DNA of 64,000 nt from JAGNKE01 sp965230245 (GTDB lineage Bacteria > Pseudomonadota > Alphaproteobacteria > Micavibrionales > Micavibrionaceae), in NCBI GenBank assembly GCA_965230245.1, contig OZ246000.1:1178001-1242000 (forward strand), written 5' to 3'. The translations under genes and the position numbers were made by a program. Shown here one piece after another: positions 34,836 to 43,889 of the stretch; the first letter of the stretch is position 1, and every line of letters starts with the position of its first letter. The notes beneath the pieces are model-generated. The model saw only the letters and a list, made by a program, of their open reading frames with translations. It was not told the DNA's origin and did not search any database.

Positions 34836-37337
34836 ATGGCTAAACCTCTTGATGTAATAGCATTGCGAAAAACCATGCAGGAAGAACAGGCAACCCTGCA
34901 GGAACGCTTTGCGGACGGCGTTATCGACATGCGCGCCCTCACGCGCGGCATCAGCGATAGCATGGACGGGGTTATCACAAAACTGGCTGACGAATACCTG
35001 TCCGATCATAAGGATGAAATCACGATCGCTTTCACAGGGGGAAACGGCCGCCGCGAAGTTGCTCCCGGCTCGGATCTGGATATCTTGATGATCGTGCCGG
35101 AATCCATGTCGGAGGACCTCTCCCCCGAACTCAACACCGCATGGAGCAGCTTTGTAACCGCGCTGTGGGATTTACGCCTTAACCCCGGAGCAATCGTCCG
35201 CACCAACGAACAAAATATTGAAAAGGCCCGCGAGGATCAGACCATCTGGTCCAGCCTTCTGGACACCCGCCATATCTGGGGCAATGAACAGGGCACCGAA
35301 GACCTGAATGCCGGATTAACCCGCCTGCGAAATGATCACTGGGCGTGGTTCCTCGATGAAAAATTGCAGGAAAGTGCGGCCCGACTCGCCAATAAAAGCG
35401 AGTCCCGCTACGTTCTCCAACCGGACATTAAAGAAGGAAAGGGTGGTCTGCGCGACTATCACACCATGATGTGGATCGCCAAAGTCGTCTTCGACTGCGA
35501 CACCGTGACCGACCTTGCCGAACAGGGACTCTTGACCACGAAAGAAGCCCGCGCCATCGAGGAATCATACGAATTTCTGTTGGATGCCCGCTGTCATCTG
35601 CACGCGACCGTGGACAATCCTACAACAAAAACCGCCAACATCCTGACCGCCGAACACCAGCCCGAAATGGTCAAACGCGCCAGAGGATACGACGACGAAG
35701 ACAGGCAAACCGCCGTCGAAAACTACATGCGCGAATATTTCCGCCACAGCCGCGATATCGGCTTCCTCACCAACGTGGTCTGCGCCGCCGCGCTGGAGCG
35801 TAAAAAAGGTGTACATGGCCCCGAACAGGATTTTGGAGACTTCACCGCGCGCGCCGGAAAAATCCGCTTTAAAGACAACCGCCTGCAAAACCCGATCGAC
35901 ATGATCCGTATTTTCAAAACCGCGCAGGACGAAGATCTGGACATTCACCCCGCGGCGCTCAGAACGATCCGCCAGAATCTGGGAAAGGTAGACGATAAAC
36001 TGCGCGACGATCCCGCCGCTAACGCGGCCTTTATGGATGTGCTAACGGCCTCAGGGGGTTCCGACATAGCCATGCGCCGTATGCAGGAAACGGGATTTCT
36101 ACAGAAATTCCTGCCTCCCTTCGAGGGCATCGACATGATGATGCAATTCGATCCTTATCACAGCTATACTGTGGACGAGCATATTTTTCAGGCTCTGCAA
36201 CGCCTGAACGCACTGGAAGCCGGAGAGCATGACAAAACCGCAAAAATAGCGGGTGACGCGATCAAGGGCCTCTCCGAAGAAGATCGACGGGCGGTGTTCG
36301 TGGCCACGCTCTTTCATGACGCCGGAAAGGACATTACCGAAACGGGTGACGAAGACATCCACCCGCAGCGCGGCGCGGAAATGGTACAGGAATACGGCCC
36401 CCGCCTCGGCCTTTCGGAAGCTGCGACCAAACGCTCGGCCTGGCTGGTTCAAAATCACCTGCTCCTGACCCACACGGCGCAGAGGCGCGATCTTTCCGAC
36501 ACCTGGACGGTGGAACATTTCGCACAAAAAGTCGGATCGGAAAAAAACCTCGATATGCTTGCGGCACTGAGTACGGCGGACGTCATGGGCAACGGCCCCA
36601 ACGCGTGGGAGCCGAACACGGCCGTGCGCATCGCCAACCTGTTCCACAAGACAAAGGCACATATGCGCAGCGAAAGTTTCACCCCGCCGCCAGCTTTCGC
36701 CGAAGAACATGAGGCCGAAGGCACGCAAGTGCGGATGAAAAATGACTTTATGCGTAACGCCACCGTGGTTGATGTCGTCATCCCTGAAAAACACCGCGCC
36801 TTTGAACGACTGACGGCGGCTGTCGCCGCAAATGGAGGGATCATCGTAGGCATGGACTTTGAGGCCGCGCAGGATGCAACGGAAGCCCGCAGCACGATCT
36901 GGGTGCAGACCGAACAAGGCAAAGTCTTTGATGAGGAACGCCACGCCGCCTTAAAAGACAAGCTCGAAAACGCCTTTGGCGACGAAGCCATGTTAGAGGC
37001 CTTCGTGCCGGATAGACCCTCCTTCGGAAAGCCGCAGGCGGTGCCCTACCGTTTCCAACCCGAAGTCAATCTCTCCAACGAGATCAGCGAACAATGCACA
37101 GTGATCGAAGTCACCGCCCCCGACCGCCCCAGCCTGCTCAACAACGTTGCAAAGGTGTTCAACGAACAGGGTTTGGTCCTGCAACATGCGCGTGTCTCCA
37201 CATTAGGCAGGAACTACAAGGCGCACGACACCTTCTACGTCATTGACGAACTAACGGGTGAACAGGTCGATGACGAGCGTTTTGACGACATCCGTGCGGC
37301 CATCCTCGATAGCCCGGCGTTAAACGGGTTTGAGTAA
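34836..37337 (+). CDS. glnD: Bifunctional PII uridylyl-transferase/removing enzyme GlnD
   Basis: 833 residues. The nucleotidyltransferase domain (about 40-200) carries FTGGNGRREVAPGSDLDILM, where this family usually has G-G-Y/F-G-R-G-E-L; the HD domain (about 430-560) has DEHIFQALQRL and the metal site FHDAGKDI; two ACT domains (about 640-830) end with VIEVTAPDRPSLLNNVAKVF. GlnD reads glutamine and modifies PII, setting nitrogen status. A substitution in the first motif (GGNGRREVAPGSD) relative to GGYGRGELxPxSD is mild. A T-rich stretch precedes it; the next gene is convergent. Confidence 0.96.
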   Translation: MAKPLDVIALRKTMQEEQATLQERFADGVIDMRALTRGISDSMDGVITKLADEYLSDHKDEITIAFTGGNGRREVAPGSDLDILMIVPESMSEDLSPELNTAWSSFVTALWDLRLNPGAIVRTNEQNIEKAREDQTIWSSLLDTRHIWGNEQGTEDLNAGLTRLRNDHWAWFLDEKLQESAARLANKSESRYVLQPDIKEGKGGLRDYHTMMWIAKVVFDCDTVTDLAEQGLLTTKEARAIEESYEFLLDARCHLHATVDNPTTKTANILTAEHQPEMVKRARGYDDEDRQTAVENYMREYFRHSRDIGFLTNVVCAAALERKKGVHGPEQDFGDFTARAGKIRFKDNRLQNPIDMIRIFKTAQDEDLDIHPAALRTIRQNLGKVDDKLRDDPAANAAFMDVLTASGGSDIAMRRMQETGFLQKFLPPFEGIDMMMQFDPYHSYTVDEHIFQALQRLNALEAGEHDKTAKIAGDAIKGLSEEDRRAVFVATLFHDAGKDITETGDEDIHPQRGAEMVQEYGPRLGLSEAATKRSAWLVQNHLLLTHTAQRRDLSDTWTVEHFAQKVGSEKNLDMLAALSTADVMGNGPNAWEPNTAVRIANLFHKTKAHMRSESFTPPPAFAEEHEAEGTQVRMKNDFMRNATVVDVVIPEKHRAFERLTAAVAANGGIIVGMDFEAAQDATEARSTIWVQTEQGKVFDEERHAALKDKLENAFGDEAMLEAFVPDRPSFGKPQAVPYRFQPEVNLSNEISEQCTVIEVTAPDRPSLLNNVAKVFNEQGLVLQHARVSTLGRNYKAHDTFYVIDELTGEQVDDERFDDIRAAILDSPALNGFE

Positions 37338-37358
37338 GATAAAAATTTCAAGAAAATT

Positions 37359-38342
37359 TTAGCGCGCCGAAGCAACAACAGTGCTTGTGCTTTCCGGTGA
37401 AGTATGCAGCCACCACGCCTGACGGTTGATCGAAAAAATCGGCTTGTAACGCGCCGTCAAAGACTCCGCCGTGCGCATATCCTTGTTCTGGTTATCAAGA
37501 ACCATCGCGCCCTGATCGGTATAAACAATCAAAATCGCATGCGGAATATTTTTCACATTGTCATGAACAATAGCAATCCGCAGACGCTCTTCTGAGACAC
37601 CGAGCGCACGCAAGGAAACATATTTTGCAATCGCAAAATCCTCGCAGTCGCCGCCGTTTTTTAGAAATTCGACCGGCGTAGCCCAGTAATCGCTCTTGCC
37701 CCAATTCTTATTATCGATGATATACTTCTTCTTGTTCATCATCGCATTGACCTTATCTGCCATTTGAGTGAGTGGCAGATTTTTCAGCGCTTCGAGATCG
37801 TTCTTAAGCTTGTAAATAACCTTTTGGCCGCTGGATGTTTTCAACGCGGCATCAAACCGCTTGAACATGTCCGACCACTTCGTAAATGCCTTCAGGTTGC
37901 TCGAGCGTTTTTCATCCGAACCGAACAGAGCGGGGTAGTAATCAACGTCTCCCAGTCCTTGGATTGACGTGTCCAGACTGGCAAGAGAAACCTTTGCAGG
38001 CACATCGGCAATCTCCGCCGCAGCGCGTTTTGAAATACTGGTGATCGACATAAAACACATCATCACACCGGCCATCAGGCGAACGGTACGCTGGCGCGCA
38101 AGAATAAAGGCAAGTTGTTTGCGTGAAATGACATTATGCTTGATAAGAACCTGACCGAGGGGCAAACGGGTCTGGCGTTGTTCGTTAAGGGCAAGGCGGA
38201 GTTCGGAAGATGTAATAAGACCTTTAAGGACAAGAATTTCACCGATTTTATTGCGGCTCAGATACGCCTGCAATGTCTTGAAAATCCCTTTATTGCCCTT
38301 CTTGTGCGGATCTTTGCCCGATTCCACGTCGTTATTCCTCAC
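37359..38342 (-). CDS. LapG-like cysteine protease fused to a MshEN-type c-di-GMP module
   Basis: 327 residues. Residues 31-84 contain two tandem copies of a 24-residue pattern, IGEILVLKGLITSSELRLAL and LGQVLIKHNVISRKQLAFIL, matching the LG-x-x-L-x-x-x-G-x-I-x-x-x-x-L motif repeated in c-di-GMP-binding MshEN domains. A hydrophobic segment (about 86-104) follows. Residues 120-300 are a bacterial transglutaminase-like cysteine proteinase (LapG family): Cys233 in GGDCEDFAIAK, His268 in IPHAILIV, Asp283 in VLDNQ. LapG cleaves the biofilm adhesin LapA and is normally held off by the separate c-di-GMP receptor LapD. Here sensor and protease appear to be one chain, across the inner membrane. Confidence 0.82.
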   Translation of the reverse strand: MRNNDVESGKDPHKKGNKGIFKTLQAYLSRNKIGEILVLKGLITSSELRLALNEQRQTRLPLGQVLIKHNVISRKQLAFILARQRTVRLMAGVMMCFMSITSISKRAAAEIADVPAKVSLASLDTSIQGLGDVDYYPALFGSDEKRSSNLKAFTKWSDMFKRFDAALKTSSGQKVIYKLKNDLEALKNLPLTQMADKVNAMMNKKKYIIDNKNWGKSDYWATPVEFLKNGGDCEDFAIAKYVSLRALGVSEERLRIAIVHDNVKNIPHAILIVYTDQGAMVLDNQNKDMRTAESLTARYKPIFSINRQAWWLHTSPESTSTVVASAR

Positions 38343-38478
38343 GAGAATGCCCCCTTATTAAGAAAACGGTTTTGCCCTATCATGTCTTATTATTAGACCC
38401 TATAAAGATTGACGAATTCCTAACAAAAGCGCATAAAAGCTATGTTTTGCGCGAATTTTAACCAACATTGGGCGAAGA

Positions 38479-40026
38479 ATGGCTGAAAACGAACTGGATG
38501 ATCTGGACCTCCTCAAACGTATGGAAACAGCGGGTGTGCTGGTCGCGGGCGATATTATGCTTGACCGCTTTGTCTACGGCCATGTTGACCGGATTTCCCC
38601 CGAAAGCCCGATTCCCGTCCTCTCGATTGACCGTGAAAACGCCATGCTCGGCGGTGCGGGGAACACGCTTTCAAACATTATCCACTTGAAATGTAAGGGA
38701 AAAATTCTTTCCGTCACAGGTGCGGACGAAAATGGTAAGGAATTGAAGGAACTCGCCGAATCGCTCGGAATTGATACCGAAGGCCTGATCATGGTCGAAG
38801 ATCGCCCGACAACCGTTAAAACCCGCTTTCTCGCAGGACACCAGCAACTTCTGCGCACCGATTTTGAACGAATCGTGGATGTCAGCGAAGAAACGGCAAA
38901 AACCTTGCTCGAACGCGCATCAAAACTCCTTGATGAAGTCGGCGCACTTGTCCTCTCCGATTACGGCAAGGGCATGCTGACATGGGATCTGGCACAAAGC
39001 CTGATCAAACTCGCCAATGAAAAACACGTCCCCGTCCTTGTTGACCCGAAAGGAACAAATTACCGCAAATACGCGGGCGCGGATGTTGTAACACCGAACA
39101 AGAAGGAACTCTCCGAGGCCACTGGCGGCACATCTGTCAGCACCGACGAAGATGTCACCAAAGCCGCCGAAAAACTGATAAAGGAATGCGACATCAAAAC
39201 CGTCGTTGCCACCCGTTCCAAGGACGGGATGAGCATCGTCAACGACCTCGGCCCCATCCACATCCGCAGCGCCTCCGATATCGAAGTCTTTGATGTTTCG
39301 GGCGCGGGCGATACCGTCATCGCGACCATCGCCAGCAGCCTCGCCGCAGGCGCAGACATCGTGCAGGCCGCCGCTCTGGCAAACCTCGCAGGCTCCATCG
39401 TGGTCTCGAAGGTCGGAACCGCGCCGATCCGCGCCGATGAATTGAAAAATGCCCTCGAACATCATGAGGGCGGTGCATCCGCATTAATCGCGGGTGCAAG
39501 CGGCCGCCCCTCCGCCGAACGCATGCGTGAGGCTCCTGTGCTGAGCTGGGATGAAGCCAAGGAAGACATCGAACGCTGGCGCGCACGTGGCCTCACCGTC
39601 GGCTTCACCAATGGCTGCTTTGACATTGTCCACCTCGGCCATGTGTCCTATCTGAATGCGGCGCGCGGCAAATGCGACCGCTTGGTCGTTGGCCTGAACA
39701 GTGACTCCTCCGTCAAAATTTTGAAAGGCGAAGACCGCCCAGTCCATAACGAGGAATCACGCGCCGCCGTCATGGCTGCGCTGGGCGCGGTTGATCTGGT
39801 CGTTCTTTTCGGCGCGAAAGAGAAGGGGGATGACAACACGGCCTGCGTCCTCATCGAAAAGCTCCAGCCTGATATCTATTTCAAGGGCGGCGACTACACG
39901 GTCGATGAAATCCCCGAAACACCAAGCGTTATCTCCTACGGCGGCAAGGTCGAAGTGCTGGATGTCTTCGAAGGCCACAGCACCACCTCATCCATCAAAA
40001 AAATCCTCGGCGATAAGGCGGCTTAA
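38479..40026 (+). CDS. hldE: Bifunctional heptose-7-phosphate kinase/heptose-1-phosphate adenylyltransferase
   Basis: 515 residues. The PfkB kinase domain (1-320) has GDIMLDRFVYG, GGAGNTLSNI, and FDVSGAGDTVIATIA with the catalytic Asp. The nucleotidyltransferase domain (about 360-500) has GFTNGCFDIVHLGHVSYL and VGLNSDSSVKILKG. It makes ADP-heptose precursors for LPS inner core. Full length; stands alone from other LPS genes in this window. Confidence 0.96.
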   Translation: MAENELDDLDLLKRMETAGVLVAGDIMLDRFVYGHVDRISPESPIPVLSIDRENAMLGGAGNTLSNIIHLKCKGKILSVTGADENGKELKELAESLGIDTEGLIMVEDRPTTVKTRFLAGHQQLLRTDFERIVDVSEETAKTLLERASKLLDEVGALVLSDYGKGMLTWDLAQSLIKLANEKHVPVLVDPKGTNYRKYAGADVVTPNKKELSEATGGTSVSTDEDVTKAAEKLIKECDIKTVVATRSKDGMSIVNDLGPIHIRSASDIEVFDVSGAGDTVIATIASSLAAGADIVQAAALANLAGSIVVSKVGTAPIRADELKNALEHHEGGASALIAGASGRPSAERMREAPVLSWDEAKEDIERWRARGLTVGFTNGCFDIVHLGHVSYLNAARGKCDRLVVGLNSDSSVKILKGEDRPVHNEESRAAVMAALGAVDLVVLFGAKEKGDDNTACVLIEKLQPDIYFKGGDYTVDEIPETPSVISYGGKVEVLDVFEGHSTTSSIKKILGDKAA

Positions 40027-40040
40027 TAATTTCTAGCGAA

Positions 40041-40625
40041 TTACATTCTGAAATACCTTTCCAAATATTTCCTGATACTGGCGTCATCTAGGGACAGAGG
40101 AATCAGCTTTGGCCCACCCGGAATTTCTAAAAAATCAGTTACGCGGCTTGTATCAGCGCGCAGGTGATGAACGTAAATGGACATAATGTCATGCCCTTCG
40201 GGTTTCCCCATAAATTCAGAAGGATGAATTCTAGCCTGAATAAGAACCATCAGGTTCTCCGGCTTTTCGTGCAGCTCTTTAAACTTCCCAAGATCTTTTG
40301 AGTAATCAAGAATTCTCACGGGCTGATTGTTAATTCCTAAACAACCGGGTCTCATACCTTTTTTGACAGTGAAGTAATTCCTGTACATTCTCTCTGCGGT
40401 TTCTTCGATAGTCGCTTTTGATAATGCATCAGGAATATCAGACTTTTCCAAATCGAACGGCTTATAATCTACGGCTATGTAGACAGTTTCTACTAGAGAT
40501 AAAGCAGGGTTTGTCCTTACATTCTGTGTAAAGCATTTCAGCTCCTCCTCCTGTGCATGACAGTAAGACAGCCCAAAACCTGAGGCTATGAATAAGCAAG
40601 CACTAAAAATAATAACATTACGCAT
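40041..40625 (-). CDS. Secreted hypothetical protein
   Basis: 194 residues with a signal peptide (VIIFSACLFIASGFGLSYCHA). The mature part has two Cys (in LKCFTQN and PGCLGIN) that might bond. No family recognised; the pattern of short strands and the ending LDDASIRKYLERYF give no clear clue. It is convergent with hldE and divergent from the lipoprotein genes. More AT-rich than its neighbours. Confidence 0.65.
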   Translation of the reverse strand: MRNVIIFSACLFIASGFGLSYCHAQEEELKCFTQNVRTNPALSLVETVYIAVDYKPFDLEKSDIPDALSKATIEETAERMYRNYFTVKKGMRPGCLGINNQPVRILDYSKDLGKFKELHEKPENLMVLIQARIHPSEFMGKPEGHDIMSIYVHHLRADTSRVTDFLEIPGGPKLIPLSLDDASIRKYLERYFRM

Positions 40626-40872
40626 TGAAACTCTTTCCCGAAAACGAACTTATTTAAGGGTAACGAGAATAACGACAGAGCCGCAACCTCGCCGCGCGTC
40701 TGCCCTCTGGCGAAGCAGCGTGACAACGCATGCTAATAACCTTCGCGCCAAACTGTTTAAAACTGCCGTGCGGGAGATTTAAACCTCTGTACCCCTGCGC
40801 CCCAAGCTGTTAGAATCACACACGAAAATTTTCTTCGTCCTGATTCTATAAATCACTAAGGCCTTTTTGATT

Positions 40873-41520
40873 ATGCGTTACTTCAGCACAGCAACCCTTC
40901 TTTCCTTAACGCTCCTCACCGCGGCATGTTCGACGACCGGCCCGCATCTCTACGGACGCGGATACAGTTACTATAATGACGCCTACAAATCCTCGCCCGG
41001 CGTGCAGCCCGCGGATATCGGCTATAATTACAATGAAAAACGCAATCAGGCCGTGATCGAGGATATGCGCTACGCCGCAAGTGATCTGGTGAACAAACTC
41101 GAAGATGAAATGCCGCTGGATGTCGGCGCAATCCACTTAACCCGCGTCTCCGACTCACCGTTCTACACAACATTCGACCATGTCCTGCGCGATGAACTGA
41201 CATATCGCGGTTATGAGCTTGTCACCCGCCCGACTCCGAAGGCATTGCCGTTGATGCTGGCTGCATCCGAAACGAAAGGCAGCGGCTTGAGCATGAAGGG
41301 TAAACACTATTACCGCGAACTTTATCTGGCGTTTCTGGTCGGTGAACAAATCGCAGCCGACGGCGTGTATGAAGTGCCGACCTACGGCTTTAGCGGCAAC
41401 GACGTCAGACGCCCCGACCCTGAGGAAAAAGCGGCCGCAATGGCGGAGCCTGAACCCGCACCGATCATCGCCGAAAAACTGGACGCCCCCGTCAGCCTGA
41501 AAGCGGAAACGGCCAAGTAA
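40873..41520 (+). CDS. FlgO-like lipoprotein, first of a pair
   Basis: 215 residues with lipobox LTAAC. After a Tyr/Gly-rich linker comes AVIEDMRYAASDLVNKLEDEM, VGAIHLTRVSD and DHVLRDELTYRGYELV, in the order of the FlgO outer-membrane domain (predicted by pattern, weaker than in the next gene). The tail is Ala/Glu/Pro-rich. Stop codon directly abuts the start of the next gene, so the two are one unit. FlgO proteins anchor or stabilise the flagellum at the outer membrane in Vibrio; role here is inferred. The start is at the ATG two codons inside the longest (TTG) frame. Confidence 0.68.
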   Translation: MRYFSTATLLSLTLLTAACSTTGPHLYGRGYSYYNDAYKSSPGVQPADIGYNYNEKRNQAVIEDMRYAASDLVNKLEDEMPLDVGAIHLTRVSDSPFYTTFDHVLRDELTYRGYELVTRPTPKALPLMLAASETKGSGLSMKGKHYYRELYLAFLVGEQIAADGVYEVPTYGFSGNDVRRPDPEEKAAAMAEPEPAPIIAEKLDAPVSLKAETAK

Positions 41521-42111
41521 ATGAGGGGCGCGCGCAAACCATATCGGCTGGTTATCCCCGCCATCGCGCTTATCGCTTCCGCTCCCGTTCTGTCTTCCTG
41601 CGGCTATACCAATTTTGAATTGCTGAGCGTCGGTGTCGCCGCCACGGCAAACGGCCTTTTTATCAACCCTGAAGTTAATCTTAGGGAAAAGAACTACGCC
41701 GCCGCCGATTATCTAGTGCAGCAAAGCGGCAATTATCTAACGCGCAACGGCGTGATCGCCGCTAAGCCGCTCTCCGAGGCGGATAACCCCGGAATCACCT
41801 CGCCGCTCGGCCGCAAAATCCCCGAAGATATCGGAATGCGTTTCGCGGAGTTGGGCTACACCGTGAATCTCAGCGAAGTCGCCGGCCCGACAAACAAAGG
41901 GCTTTACCGCGGCTCGGAAGCCTATCCGGCCTATATCCTGACAGGCTCTTACCTGAAAATTAGCGACGGCGTAAATGTTAGCCTGCGTATCATCAGTATA
42001 GAGACAAATTCGGTGATCTCGTCTTTCGATTATAAAATGGCGCTATCCAGCGAAGTCCGCAAAATGGCGGAAACACAAACCACGATCTATCGTGTGCCGC
42101 CGAAAAAATAA
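41521..42111 (+). CDS. FlgO-family lipoprotein, second of a pair
   Basis: 196 residues with an N-terminal hydrophobic stretch and Cys in LSSCGY. The FlgO domain is clear: PEVNLREKNYAAADYLVQQSG, SPLGRKIPEDIGMRFAELGYTV, AYILTGSYLKISDGVNVSLRII and SFDYKMAL. In Vibrio cholerae FlgO is needed for flagellar stability. It is translated right behind the first lipoprotein and converges on the DD-carboxypeptidase gene. Confidence 0.8.
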   Translation: MRGARKPYRLVIPAIALIASAPVLSSCGYTNFELLSVGVAATANGLFINPEVNLREKNYAAADYLVQQSGNYLTRNGVIAAKPLSEADNPGITSPLGRKIPEDIGMRFAELGYTVNLSEVAGPTNKGLYRGSEAYPAYILTGSYLKISDGVNVSLRIISIETNSVISSFDYKMALSSEVRKMAETQTTIYRVPPKK

Positions 42112-42130
42112 TCCTGAAAATAAAGAAGCT

Positions 42131-43570
42131 TTAAGGCAGCTGCGGTGGAATTGGAATGCAGTCCGGCAAGGCATCACAAGCGAGGTGCGCACTCTCCTTG
42201 GTATATCCGTTCAACCGTCCGCGGTAAATCCACCCGTTATCGGTTTTGAGCGGGGCAACCACGGTTCCGCTGTTACGAAGTTCCGGCGGCAAAGCCTGAA
42301 TGCTTGCGGCGATAGCCTTATCCGTGCGTTCACGGCTTGCAAACGCCCCGATCTGGATCGACCAATCGGAGGAGTGGGCAAGACTATTACGCACCACATC
42401 ATCGGTAATGTCTTCGCCGTCGCCAAAGACTCCCGGCGGAATAAATGCCCCTGTGTGCGCGGAAATGGCAATCAAGCCGGTCTCAAGACGTTTACGCACG
42501 GATATATCAAAATCCCCTTCGCCGATCATCTGGGTAAACGCATTGCCCTCGGTAATATTGAGTAGCGCCCACCGATCCTCACTCACGAAATCTTCCTCAT
42601 CGGTCAGGTCGTGATGGAAATTCGGCTTCTCACGCAGGATATCATTGACCGCGACATCAAAATTCTGGATCGGCTTGCGCTCTGGAATAGGAATTTCTTT
42701 ACGTGCGATAATAATATTGGAAAGCTTCGCAAACCCTGCATTTAATAGCTTTTCCATCTGCGCGTTACGGGATTTTGAGGTGCGCCCGCCGATCACGACA
42801 CCGATAATGCGTCGATCCCCGCGCTCTGCAGACGCGACAAGATTAAATCCGGCCGCAGAGATGTAACCTGTTTTCAACCCGTCCATCCCACGATAGGACT
42901 CAAGCAGGCGGTTGTGGTTGCGATAAGTCTTGCCTTGATATGTCCAGCGCTGCTTGGAAAAATAATGATAGTATTTTGAATAATCATAGATCAGAACGTG
43001 CGCAAGTTTAGCCATGTCCGCCGCCGTTGTAACCTGACGGGAATGATGCAAACCTGAAGCATTTTTGAAGGCCGTGCGCTTCATACCCAACTTGTAAGCC
43101 TTGCGTGTCATCATGCGCGCAAAATTGCTTTCCGTATGCCCCAAATGCTCGGCCATTGCGACGGCAACATCATTCGCAGACTTCGTAACCAGAGCATAAA
43201 TCGCGTCTTCAACTTTGATCGTTGAGCCGGGTTTAAGGTCGAGTTTGCTCGGCACCATACTCGCCGCATGTTTGGAAATCGTAATTCTGTCATGAAGTTT
43301 GAGCTTGCCGTTATCCAGCGCCTCAAAAACCATCATCAGGGTCATCATTTTGGTAAGAGAGGCGGGATGAACTCTTACATGCGCATCACTTTGATGAAGG
43401 ATCAGCCCCGTTTCCGCATCAATCACAATCGCGGTATAGCGGCGCTTTGCCAAAGCATCAGTAACAGAAAAGACAAAAATCAGGCATGCCAAAAAGCAAA
43501 TAAAACCGCTACGGGTAAACCCGTTGGTTTTAAAAGAGCTTTTGCGTTTTTGATTCTCCCCTGAAGACAT
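42131..43570 (-). CDS. D-alanyl-D-alanine carboxypeptidase with SPOR domain
   Basis: 479 residues. Hydrophobic signal-anchor (GFICFLACLIFVFSVTDALA), S11 peptidase domain with HPASLTKMM (SxxK, catalytic Ser), SAND (SxN) and KTGYISAAG (KTG). The C-terminal region (about 400-475, WSIQIGAFASRERTDKAI...YRGRLNGYTKESAHLACDAL) is a SPOR domain that binds denuded glycan at the division site. It trims pentapeptides in peptidoglycan. SPOR-fused S11 enzymes are typical of alphaproteobacteria. Confidence 0.94.
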   Translation of the reverse strand: MSSGENQKRKSSFKTNGFTRSGFICFLACLIFVFSVTDALAKRRYTAIVIDAETGLILHQSDAHVRVHPASLTKMMTLMMVFEALDNGKLKLHDRITISKHAASMVPSKLDLKPGSTIKVEDAIYALVTKSANDVAVAMAEHLGHTESNFARMMTRKAYKLGMKRTAFKNASGLHHSRQVTTAADMAKLAHVLIYDYSKYYHYFSKQRWTYQGKTYRNHNRLLESYRGMDGLKTGYISAAGFNLVASAERGDRRIIGVVIGGRTSKSRNAQMEKLLNAGFAKLSNIIIARKEIPIPERKPIQNFDVAVNDILREKPNFHHDLTDEEDFVSEDRWALLNITEGNAFTQMIGEGDFDISVRKRLETGLIAISAHTGAFIPPGVFGDGEDITDDVVRNSLAHSSDWSIQIGAFASRERTDKAIAASIQALPPELRNSGTVVAPLKTDNGWIYRGRLNGYTKESAHLACDALPDCIPIPPQLP

Positions 43571-43683
43571 AAAAAATAACCCAGATAAAAAAACTAAAAG
43601 CGAACACCCGACAATGATCGCTCCTTAAAGTAAAAAATTCTTGAAAAGTATACCCGAACGGGCAGATTCTGTCCATTAAACTG

Positions 43684-43757
43684 TTTTTGTGCGCTGCACA
43701 AAAAAGCTTGACGGCACTTAGTGCAGGTGTTAGTCCTATACGTGTTGTGCGATGCAG
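43684..43757 (+). promoter_or_regulatory. Phasin promoter with three TGC/GCA inverted repeats
   Basis: Three related inverted repeats lie upstream of the phasin gene: TTTTTGTGC-GCT-GCACAAAAA (43684-43704), GCAC-TTA-GTGC (43714-43724) and TTGTGC-GAT-GCAGTA. A TTGACG -35-like box (43708-43713) sits between the first two. TGC/GCA-type sites are known for the PHB-responsive repressor PhaR that controls phasins in alphaproteobacteria; assignment to PhaR here is inference. Confidence 0.45.
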
Positions 43758-43889
43758 TAAAGTATGTTAGATAACACTATCAAAAAGATATCTGCCCGGA
43801 TATCTGACTTTCTGCGTAGCGTAACGGAACTTATAAACCGCACAATTTATTTGTTAGGTAATTTTAATTAGTCCGAAAGGAGTATTGAT

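Noticed and set aside
36099..36944. Minus-strand open frame of 281 codons
   Set aside because: Antisense shadow of glnD; composition rich in Phe, Arg and His and no recognisable motif.
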